Part shown: one piece after another, positions 1 to 8,633 of the stretch
Layout: every line of letters begins with the position of its first letter
Numbering within the stretch: the stretch's first letter is position 1
From: ZLKRG08 sp046094385
GTDB taxonomy: Bacteria; Actinomycetota; Actinomycetes; Nanopelagicales; Nanopelagicaceae
NCBI GenBank assembly: GCA_046094385.1
Contig: JBJTHJ010000027.1
Coordinates: 7,727 to 71,726 of the forward strand
Length of the DNA stretch: 64,000 nt
Direction: 5' to 3'
Translations under genes and position numbers: made by a program
Notes under the pieces: model-generated
What the model was told of the DNA's origin: nothing
Seen by the model: the letters and a program-made list of their open reading frames with translations, nothing else
Databases searched by the model: none

Positions 1-695
1 TAGAGGGCATCACACTTGAAGTTAACCAAAATGAGACGCTCGGAATAATCGGTCCAAATGGTGCTGGAAAGACCTCACTATTCAATCTTTTAAGTGGAGT
101 TAGAAATCCAACTCGGGGCGAGATATTTCTAGGGCAGACCAATATCACTAATCTGCCGCCACATGATCGTGCCAAATTAGGCTTGGCTCGCACTTTTCAA
201 ACATCTTCGGTCTTCACAAATTTAACTTGCCTTGAGAATGTGCGTATCGCAGCACAAGCTGCAAATGGAAAATCCATGAATTTAAGCAAGAACGCTTATA
301 AATTCTCTGATGTGGTCGCCAAGGCACATGACTGCTTGGCAAAAGTTGGTTTGGCACCTAGAGCGCTACAAATTGCCGGCTCCTTATCCCACGGAGATAA
401 GCGAAGACTTGAGATTGCCATTGTGCTTGCTTCGAATAGCGATATCGTGATGTTGGATGAACCAATGGCTGGCATGAGCGTGGAGAATGTTCCTGAATTA
501 GTTGAGATCATCAAGTCCCTAAAAGAGGTGCATAAGAAGACAGTTCTGATTGTCGAGCATCATTTAGAGGTGATCTTGGGCTTGGCAGATCGCATCGCAG
601 TTCTAAATTATGGAGAACTATTGGTTTGTGACACCCCACAGAATGTGATCAATAATCCAACTGTGCAATCGGCTTATATCGGAGAAGCGCTATGA
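1..695 (+). CDS. livG: Branched-chain amino-acid-type ABC transporter ATP-binding protein LivG (5' partial)
   Basis: The frame is open to the left edge of the window, so the N-terminus is missing. The Walker A motif GPNGAGKTS is read at bases 51-77, followed by a Q-loop region, the signature LSHGDKR, the Walker B stretch VMLDEP and the switch histidine in VEHH. These mark an ABC ATPase, and LSHGD with the following RRLEIA is typical of LivG. It would hydrolyse ATP on the inner face of the membrane to drive import through LivH and LivM. Its stop overlaps the livF start by four bases (ATGA). The substrate-binding protein is outside the window, so the substrate (leucine/isoleucine/valine or another small amide) is inferred from the family only. 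Confidence 0.9.
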   Translation, partial: EGITLEVNQNETLGIIGPNGAGKTSLFNLLSGVRNPTRGEIFLGQTNITNLPPHDRAKLGLARTFQTSSVFTNLTCLENVRIAAQAANGKSMNLSKNAYKFSDVVAKAHDCLAKVGLAPRALQIAGSLSHGDKRRLEIAIVLASNSDIVMLDEPMAGMSVENVPELVEIIKSLKEVHKKTVLIVEHHLEVILGLADRIAVLNYGELLVCDTPQNVINNPTVQSAYIGEAL

Positions 696-1393
696 GCAAT
701 GTGCTTTCTGTCAAAGATCTGCATGTGACTATCAACCAATCGCACATTTTGCACGGCGTCACCTTCGAAGTCCCGGCCCGAAAAGTTACTGCGTTACTTG
801 GTCGAAATGGAGTTGGAAAATCCACAACTTTGAAGACGATCATGGGTCTATATCCAGGCACCGGTTCAATTCAATTAAATGGCAGAGAGATTCTGGGCGA
901 AGATACCTACAAGATTGCACAGGCTGGCGCAGCATATGTCCCTGAGGATCGAGAGATCTTCTCTACCTTGTCAGTTCGCGAGAACTTAGCGCTTGCGGCT
1001 CGTGGCAAAAATCATGGCGATGCCTATAAATTTGTTCACACACTCTTTCCTGAACTTGATACTCGCGCAAATCAGCGTGCAGGTTCACTCTCTGGTGGGC
1101 AGCAACAGATGGTTGCAATTGCTCGAGCCTTACTTAATAAGAATGAGATTTTATTGGTCGATGAACCAACGAAGGGTTTAGCTCCAAAATTGGTTACCGA
1201 AGTGGCCGACGCCCTAGCGCAAGTCGCCCGCGAGAATACTATGTTGATTGTCGAACAGAATTTGGCTTTAGTAAGACGTATTGCAGAACATGTGATTGTC
1301 ATGGATCAGGGCAAGGTCGTATACCAGGGAGAGCCGCAGGTATTAAATGATCATCAATGGGTACATCAGATGCTAGGAGTAGGTGGTAAGTAA
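692..1393 (+). CDS. livF: Branched-chain amino-acid-type ABC transporter ATP-binding protein LivF
   Basis: The 233-residue length is normal for LivF. Walker A GRNGVGKST is at residues 37-45, the signature LSGGQ at 133-137 and Walker B ILLVDEP at 153-159, followed by TKGLAP, which is characteristic of LivF. It pairs with LivG as the second ATPase of the importer. The start ATG overlaps the livG stop, and the stop TAA shares one base with the livH ATG (TAATG), so livGFHM are probably translationally coupled. UrtE of the urea transporter is a close relative, but gene order (ATPases before permeases) and the downstream acyl-CoA gene fit the LIV type better. Confidence 0.92.
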   Translation: MSNVLSVKDLHVTINQSHILHGVTFEVPARKVTALLGRNGVGKSTTLKTIMGLYPGTGSIQLNGREILGEDTYKIAQAGAAYVPEDREIFSTLSVRENLALAARGKNHGDAYKFVHTLFPELDTRANQRAGSLSGGQQQMVAIARALLNKNEILLVDEPTKGLAPKLVTEVADALAQVARENTMLIVEQNLALVRRIAEHVIVMDQGKVVYQGEPQVLNDHQWVHQMLGVGGK

Positions 1394-2274
1394 TGTCAGC
1401 TTTCATACTTATTTTGATCACCGGAATTGGCCTTGGTGCGCTCTACTTCCTGGTGGCATCAGGTCTCTCATTGATCTATGGATTGATGCATGTTCTAAAT
1501 TTTGCGCACGGTGCCTTCTTATCCATCGGAGCCTTCTTCGGATTTTGGTACGCCAACAAATTCGGTTTCATGATCACAACCCCGAAGTTCTTGCTTGCGA
1601 TGCTAATCGGAGGACTTGGGGCAGGTGCCTTTGCCCTACTCATGGAACAACTTCTAATTACCCGCATGTATCAGAGAAACATCGACCAAGCGCTAGTTAC
1701 TGTTGGAGTTTCGCTAGTAGTTGGAGCGCTCCTTGGTGGTTGGTTCGGCAATGATTTGATCCAATTCCCAGTTCCCGCTTGGTTCCTTACCGGTGTGAAT
1801 GTATTTGGCGCGATTATCCCGGCAGATCGATTCTTGTATATCGCAACCGCAGTTGCACTTTTGATCGCCAATTGGGCGTTACTTAAATACACGCGCATCG
1901 GCTTAGTAATTAGAGCAGGAGTCGAAAACCGGAATATGGTGGCCGCGCTTGGCATCAATGTGCGCCGCGCATTTAGCACCGTCTTCTTCTTAGGTGGTTT
2001 TGCAGCAGGAGTCGGTGGCGTGCTGGTTGCAATCTACTCAAATGGCGTCTCTCCATTGATTGCCGGTCAATATTTGATCTATGGATTTATTGTGGTGGTC
2101 ATCGGTGGAATGGGTAGCGTGCCTGGTAGCTTCATAGCAGCGATGATGATCGGAGTAATTCGCCAGTTTGCGAACTACTATGTAACTGGACTTGGTGATT
2201 TCGTCGTGATTATCCTGTTGGCTGGAGTCTTGCTGGTTCGACCACAAGGTCTTCTAGGTAAGGTGAGCGCATAA
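1393..2274 (+). CDS. livH: Branched-chain amino-acid-type ABC transporter permease LivH
   Basis: This is a 293-residue polytopic membrane protein with about eight hydrophobic segments. The N-terminal stretch containing SGLSLIYGLMHVLNFAHG is the hallmark of LivH-type permeases, and the later GGMGSVPGSF motif matches the coupling-loop region of the family. It forms half of the transmembrane channel with LivM. Start and stop both sit in TAATG overlaps, with livF upstream and livM downstream. The substrate cannot be fixed without the periplasmic binding protein. Confidence 0.92.
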   Translation: MSAFILILITGIGLGALYFLVASGLSLIYGLMHVLNFAHGAFLSIGAFFGFWYANKFGFMITTPKFLLAMLIGGLGAGAFALLMEQLLITRMYQRNIDQALVTVGVSLVVGALLGGWFGNDLIQFPVPAWFLTGVNVFGAIIPADRFLYIATAVALLIANWALLKYTRIGLVIRAGVENRNMVAALGINVRRAFSTVFFLGGFAAGVGGVLVAIYSNGVSPLIAGQYLIYGFIVVVIGGMGSVPGSFIAAMMIGVIRQFANYYVTGLGDFVVIILLAGVLLVRPQGLLGKVSA

Positions 2275-3290
2275 TGTTGCGTTGGAAATATTCTCGCCCA
2301 TTACTAGCTTTACTGCTCTTTGTACTCGCGATCGCGCCACTTCTTGGCAACAATCCACTCTCAAGGCCCGGACTACAACAGACTTTAGCTGTTGCATTCA
2401 TCTTCGGTGGTTTGGCATTGACATATGACTTGCTCTTTGGATTTACCGGTCTACTCTCATTTGGCCATGCGCTCTTCTTCGCATCTGGAATCTATCTGAC
2501 TTGCATCTTCATCAATTATGAAGTTTTCCCTTGGTATCTTGCGATGTTGGCAGCGGTGGCCATAACTGCACTCTTAGCGGCGCTTATTGGTGCAGCCTCT
2601 CTTCGCACCAAGGGAATCACCTTTGCGATGGTGACATTAGCCTTTGGTGAAGCCGGACATGTGGTGGTCAATCGAAATTTCTTTGGATTGACAGGTGGCG
2701 AGTACGGAATTGCTCTAAATGCTGAGAGAGTTCCACAATTCTGGATTGGCGTGGTCAATACCAAATATTTATATTGGACTGCGCTCTTTGCACTGATCTT
2801 GGTTTACTTAGTTATTTGGTGGGTGACTGAAAGTTCTGCTGGACGAGTCTTTGCAGCGCTTCGTGATAATGAACAGCGAGTTCAGGTTCTTGGTTTGAAT
2901 CCACAGAGATTTAAGTTGCTCTCATTTGTAATCGCCGGAACGCTAGCGGGATTTTTAGGAGTGGTGATGTTGCTGGCTTCAGGTAGCGCAGCCCCTAGAT
3001 TTGCTGAAGCTTCATTGACCATTGCGCTCTTGCTCATGGTGATCCTGGGTGGCGCAGTTACTAGATGGGGAGCTGTTTTAGGTGGCATCCTCTACTCTAT
3101 TTCAACGACCCGTATGCAAGATCTAACCCAACAATCAGTTTTTAAAGATATCCCAAAGATCATCGGTGGGCCGATCTCAGAACCTGCATTAACTCTTGGC
3201 ATCCTCTTTATCCTGGTAGTTATGTTCGCACCAGGTGGACTATCTGGCGCTTACTACAAGTTGCGTGCGAGGGCGATCGCTAAGAAGTGA
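2274..3290 (+). CDS. livM: Branched-chain amino-acid-type ABC transporter permease LivM
   Basis: This 338-residue membrane protein is the second permease. Its FTGLLSFGHALFFASG segment (about residues 60-75) is the LivM counterpart of the LivH NFAHG motif, and ALRDNEQRVQVLGLN followed by KLLSFVIAG is the usual cytoplasmic coupling loop. The C-terminus ends in a short basic tail. The last codons overlap the GTG start of the acetoacetyl-CoA synthetase by four bases, which ties import to acyl-CoA metabolism in one transcript. Confidence 0.92.
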   Translation: MLRWKYSRPLLALLLFVLAIAPLLGNNPLSRPGLQQTLAVAFIFGGLALTYDLLFGFTGLLSFGHALFFASGIYLTCIFINYEVFPWYLAMLAAVAITALLAALIGAASLRTKGITFAMVTLAFGEAGHVVVNRNFFGLTGGEYGIALNAERVPQFWIGVVNTKYLYWTALFALILVYLVIWWVTESSAGRVFAALRDNEQRVQVLGLNPQRFKLLSFVIAGTLAGFLGVVMLLASGSAAPRFAEASLTIALLLMVILGGAVTRWGAVLGGILYSISTTRMQDLTQQSVFKDIPKIIGGPISEPALTLGILFILVVMFAPGGLSGAYYKLRARAIAKK

Positions 3291-5173
3291 TCTCTTCCGA
3301 AAAACCGCTTTGGCAACCCAAGGATCCGAAAGATACTGCGCTTGGAAGACTTCAAACTGAGAAGAACTTAGATTATTGGTCGCTACATAAATGGAGTATC
3401 GAGAATCCCGGTGAATTCTGGTCTAAAGCTTGGGATGATCTCGGCTTAATTGGTAGCAAAGGTAGCAATCACTACGAACCTGGCGCTCGATTTATTGACG
3501 CCAAATTTTTCCCTGAAGGCAAGATCAATGTCGCTGAGAATCTATTAAAACATGGCGAAGGTACTGCAATTATTTCGATACTTGAAGATGGCTCAAAGCA
3601 AACTATCACTTACTCCGAATTAATTCAGTTAAGTGCTGCCTGTTCAGCCGCTATGCGGGCTGCTGGAATTGAAGCAGGCGATCGAGTAGTTGCTTGGGCG
3701 CCAAATGTTCCAGAGGTAATGATCTTTGCATTAGGCGCGCTTAGCATCGGCGCAATCGTCTCTACCGCATCTCCCGATTTTGCACCAAGTGCGGTGGCCG
3801 ATCGCTTTGGGCAGATCGAACCTAAGCTTGCTCTGCTTGGAGATAACTATCAATATGGTGGTAAAAGCTTCGATTTATCTGAAAAACGAGCTGAGATCAT
3901 CAAGCTACTTCCGACTTTAAAAAATTCAATAGGTATCTCTGAATTTTCAAATTGGATCAAGCCTTACTTGAAAGTAGCACCAGATTACCAACCACTTCCC
4001 TTTGATCACCCTGGATTTGTACTTTTCTCATCCGGTACCACCGGAAAGCCAAAGTGCATAATTCATAGCGCAGCAGGAGTCATGCTTAAAGCTGGGGCCG
4101 AACAGCTATATCAATTCGACATCAAACCTGGAGAGAAGATTTTCTTCTTCACTACCTGCGGCTGGATGATGTGGAATTGGCTATTTATGTGCCTACTTCG
4201 GGGCAGCACCATAGTGCTATTCGATGGTTCACCGGTATATCCCAATGCCAGTCGGTTATTTGATATCGCCCAATCAGAGCAGATCAATTTTTTTGGAGTT
4301 TCAGCTAAATATATAGATGGCATCAAGAAATCAGGTCTAATTCCGAAAGCCACTCACGATCTCTCAAGTATCCGAATGATTGGTTCAACAGGTTCAGTCT
4401 TAGTCCCAGAGAGCTTTGATTACATCTATGAAAGCGTCAAAGAAGATGTACACCTAGCCTCATTATCGGGCGGTACCGATATCTGTGGTTGCTTTGTGGC
4501 ATCGATTCCAACTTTGCCCGTTTATCGCGGAGAGATTCAAGGTCCTTGCCTTGGAATGGCTACCAAAGTATTTGATACAAATGGAGTTGAGGCAAAGGAT
4601 GGCGAAAAGGGAGAGTTGGTCTGCACTACGCCCTTTCCATCCAAACCAATTGGCTTTTGGGGCGATAATGAGAATCAAAAGTATCTATCCGCATACTTTG
4701 CAGGGTTCCCTGAGGTTTGGACACATGGTGATTTCGCTGCCAGAGGTACAACCGGTGGATTTACACTCTACGGTAGAAGTGATGCCACGCTAAATTCCCG
4801 TGGCGTACGCATTGGAACTGCTGAGATCTACCGAGTGGTTGAGACATTCCCTGAGATCCTAGAGAGCATGGCGGTATCTCAAGATTGGCAGAACGATACG
4901 AGGGTAATCCTATTTATAACGCTAAAACCTGGCGCAAAATTTGATGATGAGCTTGCAAATAGAATCAAGAAATCTCTACGTGAAGATGCCAGCCCACGAC
5001 ATGTGCCAGATAAGATTTTGATAGCACCCGAGTTGCCACGTACTAAATCCAACAAATTAGTAGAACTGGCAGTTACCGATGTGATCAATGGACGCGAAGT
5101 AAGAAATAGAGATGCGCTGGCCAATCCGACTGCCTTGGATTGGTTTAGGAATCTCCCAGAGCTTTCAGAGTAA
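3287..5173 (+). CDS. Acetoacetyl-CoA synthetase
   Basis: This 628-residue ANL-superfamily ligase activates acetoacetate to acetoacetyl-CoA through an acyl-AMP intermediate. It has the ACAS N-terminal region (DYWSLHKWSIENPGEFW, residues about 30-50), the P-loop-like FSSGTTGKPK at about 247-256, GWMMWNW, GGTDICG and the hinge region GRSDATLNSRGVRIG. The last motif separates acetoacetyl-CoA from acetyl-CoA synthetases. The C-terminal catalytic lysine lies in RTKSNK, where most relatives have a glycine before the lysine. The GTG start overlaps livM by four bases. Leucine breakdown ends in acetoacetate, so the link with a LIV importer makes sense, but other short-chain acids are possible. Its 3' end overlaps the convergent hydrolase gene by nine bases. 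Confidence 0.88.
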   Translation: MISSEKPLWQPKDPKDTALGRLQTEKNLDYWSLHKWSIENPGEFWSKAWDDLGLIGSKGSNHYEPGARFIDAKFFPEGKINVAENLLKHGEGTAIISILEDGSKQTITYSELIQLSAACSAAMRAAGIEAGDRVVAWAPNVPEVMIFALGALSIGAIVSTASPDFAPSAVADRFGQIEPKLALLGDNYQYGGKSFDLSEKRAEIIKLLPTLKNSIGISEFSNWIKPYLKVAPDYQPLPFDHPGFVLFSSGTTGKPKCIIHSAAGVMLKAGAEQLYQFDIKPGEKIFFFTTCGWMMWNWLFMCLLRGSTIVLFDGSPVYPNASRLFDIAQSEQINFFGVSAKYIDGIKKSGLIPKATHDLSSIRMIGSTGSVLVPESFDYIYESVKEDVHLASLSGGTDICGCFVASIPTLPVYRGEIQGPCLGMATKVFDTNGVEAKDGEKGELVCTTPFPSKPIGFWGDNENQKYLSAYFAGFPEVWTHGDFAARGTTGGFTLYGRSDATLNSRGVRIGTAEIYRVVETFPEILESMAVSQDWQNDTRVILFITLKPGAKFDDELANRIKKSLREDASPRHVPDKILIAPELPRTKSNKLVELAVTDVINGREVRNRDALANPTALDWFRNLPELSE

Positions 5174-6388
5174 TTTCATTTTGTAAGCTGCGCGCTCTAA
5201 TTCTGACTTGGCATCTGGATGTGCGGCATGTTTAATGATATTTGCAGCCTGCTCACTCGTTGGATGGCCAAAGCAAGGGGCCACGCCCTGTTCGGTCACT
5301 ACATATGAGTGCTGAAAAGATGTAACTGGCGTGGTTAATTCGGGGATAATCGTTGAGACATTAGCCTTGGGATGCCATGATGGCAGCGCTATAAAGGATT
5401 GACCACCACGAGAGTGCAGCGCTCCAACAATGAAATCTGTTGAACCACCGAATCCTGAGTAGATCTCACCTCTTACATATGAGGCATTTGCTTGATCGTA
5501 TAGATCTACTTGGAGTGCAGAGTTAATGGAATTCATCTTGGCTTGGCGCGCAATCAACGAAGGATCATTAGAAACCTCGGTTCGACGCATCCGGATTCTT
5601 CGATTTAGATTTACCCAATCGTATAGTTCGCGAGTTCCAAAGAGAAAAGATGCATTTAGCGGCATATCCTCATCTAGCGCACCTGCCTTATGAAGTTCTA
5701 ATACCCCATCGCTAAACATTTCAGTCCAGATCCGCATCTCTTTTCGATCTTTAAGCGAGGCAAGCACTGCATCTGGAACACCACCAATTCCAAGTTGAAG
5801 CGTTGAATTATTCTCGATTAATGCAGCTATTCGACCCCCGATTTCAAGTTGCAAATCGGTGATCTCTGTGGCCGCCTTCTCCATGAGTGGCTCATCTACC
5901 TCTATTAGGTAATCAATTTCGGATTCATAGACTTGAGCATCGCCATACGTATACGGCATCTGTTTGTTTGCTTGTGCAATGACAATTCCATTTCGAGATC
6001 GCGCCGCCTCTATAGCAGCTGGCAGGATATTTACCTCTACTCCTAATGAAACGGTGTCATAGCGCTTCGGTGAGCTATGAATGAAGACGATATCCGGCCG
6101 ATAATGGTCACGAAAAAGAATTGGAACCATGGATAGTCGTGATGGAATGTAGTTCAGTCGTGGATGAGAGCGCATTCCAGGGCCAACAAACGCACTCTCG
6201 TAACTGATGCCTTCGCGATCTGGAATGCCAGGATGGGCATTTAACATATTTAACTTAAATGTTTCGATTGATTCATTGGCCGCTTGCAGCAACGTCTTTG
6301 GTGGCGCAAAGTTACCTGAGGCGACGATTCGTGGATTCGAATATCCAGAAAGCAAGCCTCTGAGTTGTTCGTAATTGATTACGCGCAT
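5165..6388 (-). CDS. Acetyl-CoA hydrolase / 4-hydroxybutyrate CoA-transferase family protein
   Basis: The 407-residue protein carries both halves of this class I CoA-transferase family: an N-terminal domain with GYSNPRIVASG and an acetyl-CoA hydrolase C-terminal domain with GFGGSTDFI and VVTEQGVA. The segment TEMFSDG matches the catalytic-glutamate motif of 4-hydroxybutyrate CoA-transferase. It should move CoA between short-chain acids or hydrolyse acetyl-CoA; the exact substrate pair cannot be read. It lies 57 bases after trmD and converges on the acetoacetyl-CoA synthetase, suggesting a shared acyl-CoA function. A TAAAAT box lies seven bases before the ATG, so it may be made from a leaderless mRNA of its own. 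Confidence 0.85.
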   Translation of the reverse strand: MRVINYEQLRGLLSGYSNPRIVASGNFAPPKTLLQAANESIETFKLNMLNAHPGIPDREGISYESAFVGPGMRSHPRLNYIPSRLSMVPILFRDHYRPDIVFIHSSPKRYDTVSLGVEVNILPAAIEAARSRNGIVIAQANKQMPYTYGDAQVYESEIDYLIEVDEPLMEKAATEITDLQLEIGGRIAALIENNSTLQLGIGGVPDAVLASLKDRKEMRIWTEMFSDGVLELHKAGALDEDMPLNASFLFGTRELYDWVNLNRRIRMRRTEVSNDPSLIARQAKMNSINSALQVDLYDQANASYVRGEIYSGFGGSTDFIVGALHSRGGQSFIALPSWHPKANVSTIIPELTTPVTSFQHSYVVTEQGVAPCFGHPTSEQAANIIKHAAHPDAKSELERAAYKMKLL

Positions 6389-6395
6389 GGTCTTG

Positions 6396-6401
6396 ATTTT
6401 A
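6396..6401 (-). promoter_or_regulatory. -10 element for the CoA-transferase gene, leaderless layout
   Basis: On the minus strand TAAAAT (five of six matches to TATAAT) ends exactly seven bases before the ATG at 6388. There is no Shine-Dalgarno sequence before that ATG. A convincing -35 box is not visible. Confidence 0.5.
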
Positions 6402-6445
6402 TTCTTTTGTACGTTAATAATTTAGAGAAATTAAGTGGCAGCACC

Positions 6446-7114
6446 TTAAAGATTGTGATTTGCTCGCAACTTGCCTGCTTGCTCACGCCATTTTGCGATC
6501 TCAGCATGATTTCCAGATAAGAGCACCTCGGGTACCTCCAAGCCTCGCCAGTTTGCTGGCTTGGTGAAGGTGGGATATTCAATGAAACCTTCAGTGACAT
6601 GTGATTCCTCTTGAATGGATTCGGGATTTCCCAAGACTCCTGGGATCAATCTAGTAATCGCCTCTGTGATGGCAAGTGCGGCCACTTCACCACCATTTAA
6701 AACGTAATCACCAATTGAGACTTCGCGAACTTTGAATCCGCAATTTACGTAATACTGACGAACTCGATCATCTATGCCTTCATAGCGACCACAGGCAAAA
6801 ATCAAATGTTGTGAAGCAGATAGCTCCAGAGCCATACGTTGATTAAATCGCTTGCCGGCAGGGGTGAGGATAATCAGTTCGGAATCTTTGGTGATTAACT
6901 TATCAATGGCTTCTCCCCAAACTTCGGGCATCATCACCATCCCAGCCCCGCCACCATAAGGAGTGTCATCAACTTGCCTATGTACATTGGTGGCGTGATC
7001 TCGTAGATCATGAACTGAAATTTCAAGCAATGATTTTTCTTGGGCTTTGCCAATCAGCGAAAGATTCAAACTCTGAAAGTATTCAGGAAAGATCGATATG
7101 TAATCTAATTTCAT
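6446..7114 (-). CDS. trmD: tRNA (guanine-37-N1)-methyltransferase TrmD
   Basis: This 222-residue SPOUT-class enzyme methylates G37 next to the anticodon, preventing +1 frameshifting. The N-terminal DYISIFPEYF, the loop DDTPYGGGAGMVM and the knot region SIGDYVLNGGE are all family signatures. It overlaps rimM by four bases in the classical rpsP-khpA-rimM-trmD order. The usual next gene rplS is not here; a CoA-transferase follows instead. Confidence 0.96.
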   Translation of the reverse strand: MKLDYISIFPEYFQSLNLSLIGKAQEKSLLEISVHDLRDHATNVHRQVDDTPYGGGAGMVMMPEVWGEAIDKLITKDSELIILTPAGKRFNQRMALELSASQHLIFACGRYEGIDDRVRQYYVNCGFKVREVSIGDYVLNGGEVAALAITEAITRLIPGVLGNPESIQEESHVTEGFIEYPTFTKPANWRGLEVPEVLLSGNHAEIAKWREQAGKLRANHNL

Positions 7115-7599
7115 GTGAACACCGGTGGTATTACCACCACTTTCTTCTGCTTTAAATCCACGATTGGCACCAACTGGCGCACAAACGGGATTAGAACTTC
7201 ACCAGAATTGGTTTTAATGGCTAAACAATCTTGTGCTGGCAGATTAAGCACCTCGGTAATTACCCCAAATTCACTGCCATCTTCAAGTTCCGCACGCAGG
7301 CCAATTAATTGTTGGACATGGTAATCATCTTCGTTGGCACCTGGCTCGTCTACATCCACTTCTGAATAGAGCAAGGTATTACGTAGCTTCTCGATGCCAT
7401 TTCGATCATTGATGCCTTCAAAGCCGATTAGCAAAATGCCGTTATGTACTCGCGCACTTGCTACCTTTAATTTTCCATCATCAGTGAAAACTTCAGCGCC
7501 AATAGCAAAGCGACGCTCGGGTTCAGCAGTGCGAACCTCGATTGTCGCTTCACCTAAGATTCCGTGAGCGCGACCGATGCGCCCAACGTTCAATCGCAT
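7111..7599 (-). CDS. rimM: Ribosome maturation factor RimM
   Basis: This 162-residue factor binds S19 and helps mature the 30S head. The N-terminal RimM domain begins VGRIGRAHGILGE, and the C-terminal PRC-barrel contains QLIGLRAELEDG and DCLAIKT, ending IPFVRQLVP. It overlaps trmD by four bases and khpA by one, so translation of the four genes is tightly coupled. Confidence 0.94.
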   Translation of the reverse strand: MRLNVGRIGRAHGILGEATIEVRTAEPERRFAIGAEVFTDDGKLKVASARVHNGILLIGFEGINDRNGIEKLRNTLLYSEVDVDEPGANEDDYHVQQLIGLRAELEDGSEFGVITEVLNLPAQDCLAIKTNSGEVLIPFVRQLVPIVDLKQKKVVVIPPVFT

Positions 7600-7838
7600 T
7601 AGCGGACTTCGTCAGCCTCGATGAGATCTACGCGTACCGAACGACCTGCAAGCGCGCTCATCACAGTTCGTAACGCTCTCGCGGTACGACCATTACGACC
7701 GATTACCTTGCGAATGTCCTCTGGATTGACATTAACTTCCAACGTGGTGCCACGACGATGTGTCTTCTCTTTCACCACTACATCATCAGGGTTATCTACA
7801 ATTCCCTTAACGAGATGCTCTAAAGCTTCGTCCAACAT
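7599..7838 (-). CDS. khpA: KH-domain RNA-binding protein KhpA
   Basis: The 79-residue protein is a single KH domain with the GxxG loop visible as IGRNGRTARALR. KhpA proteins bind RNA and in Gram-positives are linked to cell division and to the partner KhpB. Its place between rpsP and rimM is conserved in Actinobacteria and Firmicutes. It starts two bases after the rpsP stop. Confidence 0.92.
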   Translation of the reverse strand: MLDEALEHLVKGIVDNPDDVVVKEKTHRRGTTLEVNVNPEDIRKVIGRNGRTARALRTVMSALAGRSVRVDLIEADEVR

Positions 7839-7840
7839 AA

Positions 7841-8401
7841 TTACTCAGCTGGTTTTTCTTCAGGAGTTTCATCTGTTGTCGCAGATTCCTGTGGAACCTC
7901 TGCTACCGCTTCAGCGCTCGTTGGCTCGGACACAGCTTCTGTTGTCACAGGCTCAGCTGGAACCTCTGCTACCTCGTCGACAATCACCGGTTCGGACTTC
8001 TTAGCTAACTTATCTTGCGCCTTCTGCTTAGCGGTGGTTGCACCCTCTGCAGGTTCGTTAGCGGCTGCCTTTACGGCATCTTCGTAATTTGCCTTCTTAT
8101 CAAAACGAGCTGGTTGTGGCGCAACCGTACTTGAAGTACTTCCCTCGCCAGTGAATTTAGCCCAGTCGCCAGTTAATTTAAATAACTTGGTAACGGCTGC
8201 TGATGGTTGTGCGCCAACCTTTAGCCAATATTGTGCGCGCTCTGAATTGACCTCTACCAATGATGGCTCGTTGCCTGGGGCATAGCGACCGATCTCTTCG
8301 ATCGACAATCCATTACGCGCCTTCTTGGAATCGATTACGACGATTCGAAAATAAGGTGTACGGATTTTTCCAAGACGCATCAAACGAATCTTTGTTGCCA
8401 A
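7841..8401 (-). CDS. rpsP: 30S ribosomal protein S16 with long acidic tail
   Basis: Residues 1 to about 80 are canonical S16 (KIRLMRLGKIRTPYFRIVV and IEEIGRYAPGN). The protein is 186 residues, whereas typical S16 is 80-100. The extra hundred residues are rich in Ala, Glu, Pro, Thr and Val, with degenerate repeats around VAEVPAEPVTTEA and AEVPQESATT. Acidic tails occur on other actinobacterial S16 proteins, but their role is not known to me. The start is a TTG preceded by AGGAGC at a good distance. This is the first gene of the rpsP-khpA-rimM-trmD operon. Confidence 0.94.
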   Translation of the reverse strand: MATKIRLMRLGKIRTPYFRIVVIDSKKARNGLSIEEIGRYAPGNEPSLVEVNSERAQYWLKVGAQPSAAVTKLFKLTGDWAKFTGEGSTSSTVAPQPARFDKKANYEDAVKAAANEPAEGATTAKQKAQDKLAKKSEPVIVDEVAEVPAEPVTTEAVSEPTSAEAVAEVPQESATTDETPEEKPAE

Positions 8402-8598
8402 AGTATTGCTCCTAAAATTGATTTTCTGGTGTCAGAGCCACTGTCGATTTGGAGTAACTGACAATGGACCTAACTTGTACATCCGGCGCGGGTAGAGGGG
8501 CCGCGCTCAGACCCCCAATTCTGCCAAAGCTCTGTCCCTGAGCCAAATCCGGGGAATTTACGAGAATTAACGGTCCAAAAAGAGCGCATTATTTGGAA

Positions 8599-8633
8599 CT
8601 GGCAGCGGCAGCACGCTTCACTAGAATCGCAAG
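8599..8633 (+). promoter_or_regulatory. Promoter of the MFS exporter gene, leaderless layout
   Basis: CTGGCA (8599-8604, four of six matches to TTGACA) is followed after 17 bases by TAGAAT (8622-8627, five of six). The -10 box ends six bases before the GTG at 8634, placing the probable transcript start on the start codon. The remaining gap back to rpsP (8402-8598) shows no gene. Confidence 0.55.

Noticed and set aside
692..3290. Urea transporter urtDEBC instead of liv genes
   Set aside because: Gene order and sequence signatures fit livGFHM better, and no urease gene is near; the missing binding protein keeps slight doubt.
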